Assembly: GCF_030378165.1 (NCBI RefSeq)
Contig: NZ_CP119766.1
Coordinates: 3,162,001-3,226,000 of the forward strand
Direction of reading: 5' to 3'
From: Flavobacterium panacagri
GTDB taxonomy: Bacteria > Bacteroidota > Bacteroidia > Flavobacteriales > Flavobacteriaceae
Length of the DNA: 64,000 nt
In this document: positions 59,716 through 64,000 of the stretch, in pieces
Layout: every line of letters starts with the position of its first letter
How positions within the stretch are numbered: position 1 is the first letter of the stretch
Program-made: the position numbers and the translations under genes
Notes under the pieces: model-generated
Seen by the model: only the letters and a program-made list of their open reading frames with translations
Database searches by the model: none
Told to the model about the DNA's origin: nothing

Positions 59716-60452
59716 GCTTGGAACCTATTTATTTCGTACGTTTGTTGTTTTTTTAAACAGTGGTACCACGATTTTGTCGAGTGGATGAACTTTAATCGTT
59801 CAAACACTTTTTAAGTACGCAAGTTTATTGTAATAAGCATTATAATTCTGTTTATGTATTTAAGAAATGTACTTTTTTTCTTATATATTTAAAAGAAAAA
59901 CGTGAAGATATTTTTGCAGGGTTCTGTCGCATCTGTCAAAATCAAATTTAAGTGATATAATAGTTAGCCCGCCAATAGCCGTGGACGGGGAATGGCTGCA
60001 GGTAATGGTGGTGGAATCCAAGAATTTTGGGTATGTGAATGCGAAGTTTGTGTATAAGCTGTAGCCTTGTATCTGATGAAGAAAGCCTATATGTAATATA
60101 AAATTATTCATTAAGGCTGATGATATATTTTTTTTGATTTTGGCTGGCAGTCGTTACGATTCTTAAGAGCGTTTGAATTATTGGAAAAAAAACTGATTTT
60201 CTAAATGAGAGTGCTATCGTTTTGAATCTTTCCTGTCATTTTTTCGTTATACAAAGCAATTGAACCAGAAACCTTTATTGTTGATAACTCGTTTAGGAAG
60301 AGAAGCAGCGCGTGCTTTTAGGCATATAAACAAACGAAAACAAATATATCAGTGATAATTAGTTTTCAAAATTATTTACAATCAGAGAATAAGAAACATG
60401 AAATCAGTTATGCCACCAGAAATGCTTCCTTTTTTTGGTTGATAAATCGTTC
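59716..60452. other. Non-coding or decayed stretch of the island
   Basis: Apart from the SH3-like remnant (59906-60064), this stretch between the integrase and the next intact gene shows only short frames without coding character, including a 43-codon frame ending near 60357. The palindrome TGGTACCA (59761-59768) lies in it, echoing GTACCAC at 57903-57909. I see no promoter-linked gene in it. Confidence 0.5.
59906..60064 (+). pseudogene. SH3-like domain C-terminal remnant
   Basis: The frame from 59906 to the TAG at 60062-60064 ends in DIIVSPPIAVDGEWLQVMVV and ESKNFGYVNAKFVYKL. GEWLQV and GYVNAKFV are the typical strands of a bacterial SH3-like domain. It lacks a start codon, and the upstream part is gone, so it is probably a gene remnant. 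Confidence 0.5.
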
Positions 60453-60483
60453 TTTGACCCAGCTAAAAAACTATCTATCTTTG
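60453..60483 (+). promoter_or_regulatory. Consensus promoter of the 340-residue protein gene
   Basis: TTTG (60453-60456), exactly 19 bases, then TATCTTTG (60476-60483) fits the Bacteroidota consensus perfectly. It predicts transcription from ~60488, so the TTG at 60435 cannot be the start and the ATG at 60564 is preferred. Confidence 0.65.
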
Positions 60484-60563
60484 GAATAGCATTACTTATC
60501 GTTTACTCTACAATAGCAATCATTTTCCTGTTATTAATGACAGTTAAATTAAAAATTATTTTT

Positions 60564-61586
60564 ATGTCAGGAATTAATAATATTACCAAGTCCTTGACTG
60601 AGACTTTAAAGCAGTCAGATTTAAAAGGTTTAACTGCTGAATATGGTGAAGTATTTCTTGATTCATTTTTAGCTGAAGGAATAGCAAAAGACATTCCAAT
60701 TCTAAATTCTATAATTGCAGCTTTTAAAACCACTGCAAGTGTAAAAGATATGCTGTTTGCCAAGAAGATTGTGCGCTTTCTTACCCAGATAAATGATATC
60801 CCGGAAGAAGAGAGGGAGAAGATGATAAACGAAATTGATGGATCTCAAAAAAACAGGATAAAAATAGGAGAGAAGCTTTTATATATTCTGGATAAATGCG
60901 ATGACCATGAAAAAGCAGAATTAGTGGGCATACTCTTTAAGGCATTTTTACAGAATAAAATAAGTTACAGCGATTTTTTGCTCTGCAATCTTGTTATTGA
61001 AAAGTGCATAATCAGCGAGCTGGAAGTATTTGTCTTGGATGAAGTTATTGAATACAATGTGGAGGAATATTCCGAATATCTTAACTGGGGGCTCGTCAAT
61101 TTCGCCCCTTTCAACATAGATATACAGAAGGTAAACGGTTCTTCATATCAGCCCGAATACGAATTGAAAGGGAAGAAATTGTCATTAACCACCAGTAATG
61201 CCGGAAATATCTTAAGGGATACACTGAAAAAGCAGATTACGCAATCAGTTCTTGGAGAAGAGCTATGCATGCTGCCTGTAAATGATGTAGAAGAGTATTT
61301 ACGCACAATATTAGCTAAATACGAGAACGATGACACCTACGGTATGTTATGGCAGGTTCGAATGGTGTGTGCAGCCCAGCTGTGCAGGAATGCAAACGTC
61401 AGTTATGAAGAATATGAGAAGTTTATAAAGTTGATTGTAGCAGATAATTTAGGACAGTTAAAGTTTTTTGAAAATTATATCAGCAGATATGCAAGACGTA
61501 TGTTGCGTGAAAATATTGTATTCGATCGACAGAAATGGCAGAACTTTTACAGTAAGCTGTTTACTGCCAAGGGACACGTTTTGTAA
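60564..61586 (+). CDS. Island protein of unknown function, helical with C-terminal winged-helix-like part
   Basis: A 340-residue protein. Residues ~1-70 are amphipathic, ending in a hydrophobic segment (LAEGIAKDIPILNSIIAAFK). A helical middle part follows (KIGEKLLYILDKCDDHEKAE, LVGILFKAFLQNKISYSDFL). The end runs EYLNWGLVNFAPF...LSLTTSNAGNILRDTLKKQ, an arrangement like the 'GLv...LT..G..L' end of DUF2806/DUF4393-type proteins. The start at 60564 follows from the promoter. I do not recognise the family. It stands next to the DUF2806 gene and may work with it. Confidence 0.72.
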   Translation: MSGINNITKSLTETLKQSDLKGLTAEYGEVFLDSFLAEGIAKDIPILNSIIAAFKTTASVKDMLFAKKIVRFLTQINDIPEEEREKMINEIDGSQKNRIKIGEKLLYILDKCDDHEKAELVGILFKAFLQNKISYSDFLLCNLVIEKCIISELEVFVLDEVIEYNVEEYSEYLNWGLVNFAPFNIDIQKVNGSSYQPEYELKGKKLSLTTSNAGNILRDTLKKQITQSVLGEELCMLPVNDVEEYLRTILAKYENDDTYGMLWQVRMVCAAQLCRNANVSYEEYEKFIKLIVADNLGQLKFFENYISRYARRMLRENIVFDRQKWQNFYSKLFTAKGHVL

Positions 61587-61711
61587 ATCAATCTAGGTAA
61601 TGTTCATGAAAATTTATATATCATTGTGTTTCAACTAAATTTGTAAAAAAAACTCTTTTAAAATAAATTATTGGTATTCATTTAAACCTCTTTTCCACTA
61701 ATCAAATTTCT

Positions 61712-61719
61712 TATATTTG
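61712..61719 (+). promoter_or_regulatory. -7 element of the DUF2806 gene
   Basis: TATATTTG is a perfect TAnnTTTG box, with a weak TTTT at the -33 place. A 14-base direct repeat stands directly downstream. Confidence 0.4.
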
Positions 61720-61729
61720 AGTTTGTTAG

Positions 61730-61759
61730 GTAGATGTTTTTATAAGTAGATGTTTTTAT
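61730..61759. repeat. Direct repeat GTAGATGTTTTTAT, two copies
   Basis: The 14-base unit is perfectly repeated at 61730-61743 and 61746-61759, with a 2-base gap. It lies in the leader of the DUF2806 gene just after the predicted transcription start, a place where a repressor could bind. Confidence 0.55.
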
Positions 61760-61840
61760 GTGGTACATTAGTACTTGTTGCTTAACAATAAATTTAGACT
61801 TGATAGATTAATAGTTTGTTCCAATTTAAGAAATAAAGAA

Positions 61841-62767
61841 ATGGGAGGAATTACATTATTTGAAGGGAAGCCGATTGAAAAATTAATCGAAGTTATCAGC
61901 CAGGGTATCGGAACTCTGTACAGACCTCGGGCAATAAGGAAAGAAGCCGATGCAGAAGCGTATAAATTGGTGGTTCTGGAGAAAGCCAAAGCCAAAGCCG
62001 CTGCAGAGAAAAGCCTTGTTGAATTTGAAATGCTCGGTGTAATGGAACAGAAAATTTTATATCGTGAGCAGAAGAAACAATTGAATCTTGAAAAGATTAT
62101 TGAAATTGCTGCCGAGCAGATAAATCAGGATTCGCAGGTTAATTCTGAAAAGGTGGATTTCGACTGGACGACAAGATTTTTTAATCTCGCAGAAGATATT
62201 TCAAATGAACAGATGCAGGAGCTGTGGGGAAAAATACTCTCGGGAGAAGTAAAAAAGCCAGGTTCGTTTTCGTTAAGGACTTTGGAGCTTTTAAAGAATA
62301 TTTCTAAAAATGAGGCTGAAATTTTTACAAAATTTGTCCAGTTAAACGTAAGGCACAGCAGGGGGCACTTTATTCCTTACATTGACCAGAATACCTTTGA
62401 GGAGTATTTTAATATTTCCTATTCAGAAATTCTGCTGATGTATGAAATAGGACTGCTTTCAAGCGGACCTAATATTGGGCTGCATTTTCCAGCTTTAGAG
62501 TTTCCCAGCTTAATGTTGTATGAATTCGGAACTACGGGAATACAGGTAACCACTGCCGCACACGACAGACCAAACAGCGTCGCTATATTGTCTCTTACGC
62601 AAATCGGATTAGAGCTTGCTGCGCTGATACGTTTTGAAAGAAATGAACAGAATATAAAGTATCTCTGCAAAGCTCTAACTACTCCCTACACCAAAATTAT
62701 ACTCGGAGAATTAGTGAAAGAGGCGGGGCAGGTAAAGCTAAAAAATGTATTTGAATATAAGCCTTAA
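61841..62767 (+). CDS. DUF2806 domain protein
   Basis: A 308-residue protein matching DUF2806. It starts MGGITLFEGKPIEKLIEVIS, has a Lys/Ala-rich helical segment (EADAEAYKLVVLEKAKAKAA), then the family core DFDWTTRFFNLAEDISNEQM and QELWGKILSGEVKKPGSFSL near 160, RTLELLKNISKNEAEIFTKF, and the end YEIGLLSSG...ILSLTQIGLELAAL. The function is unknown; relatives occur in accessory islands. I chose the ATG at 61841, because the TTG 22 codons upstream lies in the leader. Confidence 0.82.
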   Translation: MGGITLFEGKPIEKLIEVISQGIGTLYRPRAIRKEADAEAYKLVVLEKAKAKAAAEKSLVEFEMLGVMEQKILYREQKKQLNLEKIIEIAAEQINQDSQVNSEKVDFDWTTRFFNLAEDISNEQMQELWGKILSGEVKKPGSFSLRTLELLKNISKNEAEIFTKFVQLNVRHSRGHFIPYIDQNTFEEYFNISYSEILLMYEIGLLSSGPNIGLHFPALEFPSLMLYEFGTTGIQVTTAAHDRPNSVAILSLTQIGLELAALIRFERNEQNIKYLCKALTTPYTKIILGELVKEAGQVKLKNVFEYKP

Positions 62768-62803
62768 ACAATATGATATTAATGATCAAATATTATATGA
62801 TTG

Positions 62804-62833
62804 TTTTATATTTTAAAGTTTTAAAATATAAAA
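62804..62833. repeat. AT-only perfect hairpin
   Basis: TTTTATATTTTAA and TTAAAATATAAAA pair perfectly over 13 bases around AGTT, 37 bases after the DUF2806 stop. It may terminate that gene or act as an operator; there is no T-tract. Confidence 0.5.
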
Positions 62834-62917
62834 GAGTCAGGGGGGTATAGGATGAAGAGTTTTTAGAAGTGAAAATGTATAGAGTAAGAATTAATCGATG
62901 ATAAAATTAATTTGAGT

Positions 62918-63166
62918 GTGAGAGGAATCGTAAGGTATGTGAATTCACAAAAAGGGTTGTGCGCTATTGAAACAGAAACAAATAACTTTACAATCTTTGA
63001 AGATTTTGATGAAGGTTTAGAAGTTGGAGATATTGTCATGGGCAATTTGGAAAATCTGGGAGGAGAAACGCTATATAATAAGACACAGGGAATAGAAGTT
63101 GATGGCTGTATTGAAAATTTCGGCTGTAGCAAGGATCAGTTAGAAACTCAGCTTAAGTTGAAATAA
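62918..63166 (+). CDS. Small beta-rich protein, possibly OB-like
   Basis: An ~82-residue protein starting at a GTG (62918; a TTG two codons upstream is also possible). The pattern RGIVRYVNSQKGLCAIETET, NNFTIFEDFDEGLEVGDIVM is like the first strands of cold-shock/OB folds (G-x-V-x-x-[FYV]-x-x-x-K-G-x-x-x-I), but the RNA-binding aromatics are missing. The C-terminal CIENFGC contains two Cys. Function unknown. Confidence 0.6.
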   Translation: MRGIVRYVNSQKGLCAIETETNNFTIFEDFDEGLEVGDIVMGNLENLGGETLYNKTQGIEVDGCIENFGCSKDQLETQLKLK

Positions 63167-63237
63167 AGCAAAAAAATACCTACTAAGAGTTTTTGAGTAA
63201 TCGGGTTGTTATATTGACGATTAAAATCTATAGATAA

Positions 63238-64000
63238 ATGAAAGAAGTATCAAGAAACATCCCTGCAGAAGTAAAAAGAATTCTTAGAAAAGAGGTCAAT
63301 TATGGCTGTCCTATTGAATCTTGTGGCAGCCCTTTTCTAAGTTATCATCATTTTAATCCTCCCTGGCATATTGAGAATCATCACAACCCAGAAGGCATGA
63401 TTGCATTATGTCTGCATCATCATAAAGCAGCTGATAATGGGGCTTACACTAATACACAATTAGAAGAATGTAAAAAGAAACCATTTTTATCTGGAAATGA
63501 TATGCTGCTAGGAGAGATAGCTTTGAAAAGAGAAAATATTTTATTCGATGTCGGAGGCAATTATTATTTGGGAGCATCTGAAATTCATCTTCGTAAAAAT
63601 GAAAAGCTGATTTGGCTAGAATTTGACGAGAAGGGACACATTATGATTAATCTTGAGATCAAAGATAAGGGTGGTGAGCCAATTTTTTCCATGATAAATA
63701 ATGACTGGATAATATCAACCTCTTTAAAAGACATTGAGAGTCCGCCTGCCATGAAAATGGTCAAGTTCAGCGATAATGAAAAAAATATTAGATTGAGCAT
63801 TGAATACAAGATCTATTCATTAGAAAGTTTTATAAGGGAATACCAGACTATAATCGACATAAGAAGAATTTATGAAATTGTGCAATCTCTGCCCAAAAAT
63901 GATATAGTTATTTGTAAAGTAAGAGGTCTTCTGCAGTATCCTTTTCATATTCATTTTAAAGATGGCCAGACCAATTTTAGAAATCTTAAAGGTCCCTTTA
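63238..64000 (+). CDS. HNH endonuclease-like protein, truncated at window end
   Basis: Starts at the ATG at 63238 and is open to the window edge (254 codons). The first ~70 residues show the HNH pattern of the family whose members begin 'RNIP..VKR..R': NYGCPIESCGSPFLSYHHFN then PPWHIENHHNPEGMIALCLH and HHKAADNGAYT. It is Cys/His-rich for a zinc and the ββα-metal site. The following part is beta-rich with an unknown role. The C-terminus is outside the window, so completeness is not known. Confidence 0.7.
   Translation, partial: MKEVSRNIPAEVKRILRKEVNYGCPIESCGSPFLSYHHFNPPWHIENHHNPEGMIALCLHHHKAADNGAYTNTQLEECKKKPFLSGNDMLLGEIALKRENILFDVGGNYYLGASEIHLRKNEKLIWLEFDEKGHIMINLEIKDKGGEPIFSMINNDWIISTSLKDIESPPAMKMVKFSDNEKNIRLSIEYKIYSLESFIREYQTIIDIRRIYEIVQSLPKNDIVICKVRGLLQYPFHIHFKDGQTNFRNLKGPF

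Noticed and set aside
60215..60357. 43-codon plus-strand frame ending in HINKRKQIYQ
   Set aside because: No start codon, no recognisable domain and no promoter at a fitting place. It was left as part of the decayed stretch.
60435..60563. N-terminal extension with a membrane helix for the 340-residue island protein
   Set aside because: It would start at TTG 60435, upstream of a perfect promoter at 60453-60483. The extension would not be transcribed from it.
1..64000. CRISPR array
   Set aside because: No series of regularly spaced identical repeats was seen. The tandem words found are short, irregular intergenic repeats.

Overview
The window looks like chromosomal DNA of a Flavobacterium-type member of the Bacteroidota. 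The evidence is an AT-rich sequence, flavobacterial-type protein sequences (a GyrA with a long acidic tail, a ClpC, a DUF349 coiled-coil protein, an exported Fe/Mn superoxide dismutase), Bacteroidota promoters of the form TTTG-N18..20-TAnnTTTG, almost no Shine-Dalgarno sites, and many hairpin-rich intergenic repeats of a flavobacterial kind. I saw no rRNA gene, intact tRNA gene or CRISPR array.

Layout. Bases 1-175 hold the start of a RimK-associated protease-like gene. 0.5-7.3 kb carry clpC facing away from gyrA and a TPR gene. 7.3-16.6 kb is a mostly minus-strand housekeeping block: OsmC-like protein, DUF349 protein, aroE with a TPR gene, a class III aminotransferase and an OstA/LptA-like protein. 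16.8-19.9 kb has a lipoprotein alpha-amylase converging on a GH130 enzyme. 19.9-25.6 kb is a tight minus-strand run: rsfS-ftsH, then after a terminator LUD protein-cdsA-psd-acyl-CoA-binding protein-superoxide dismutase. 25.6-41.5 kb contains birA, pyrE back-to-back with a NUDIX gene, an XRE regulator, a DUF4236 protein, an M14 peptidase, a DEAD-box helicase, a PhnA-like protein, coaD, a DUF421 protein, ddl, and a PASTA/RluA pair. 41.5-55.6 kb is a long minus-strand series of mixed genes: ABC ATPase, sulfurtransferase, ThuA, DUF1398, hydrolase, MscS, thioesterase, antiporter, DUF1796, lipoproteins and a TlpA-like protein. 55.9-57.8 kb is dnaK with an unusual upstream region.

From about 57.9 kb to the end the character changes to an accessory island. 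A small helix-turn-helix gene overlaps a tyrosine integrase. These are followed by roughly 1 kb of decayed sequence containing the 3' end of a membrane peptide and of an SH3-like gene. Then come separate cargo genes: a 340-residue unknown protein, a DUF2806 protein, a small beta-rich protein, and an HNH-nuclease-like gene cut by the window edge. The 340-residue and DUF2806 neighbours share a similar order of parts. With the HNH-like gene they are the best candidates for an undescribed (possibly defensive) module, though this is inference from context.

The regulatory highlights are four. dnaK has a sigma-54-like element and palindromes upstream. clpC has a CTGTCA/TGACAG inverted repeat upstream that shares half-sites with the dnaK region. 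The pyrE promoter sits inside the first codons of the divergent NUDIX gene, implying a nearly leaderless pyrE mRNA. Two copies of a structured element resembling the Flavo-1 RNA motif are also present.
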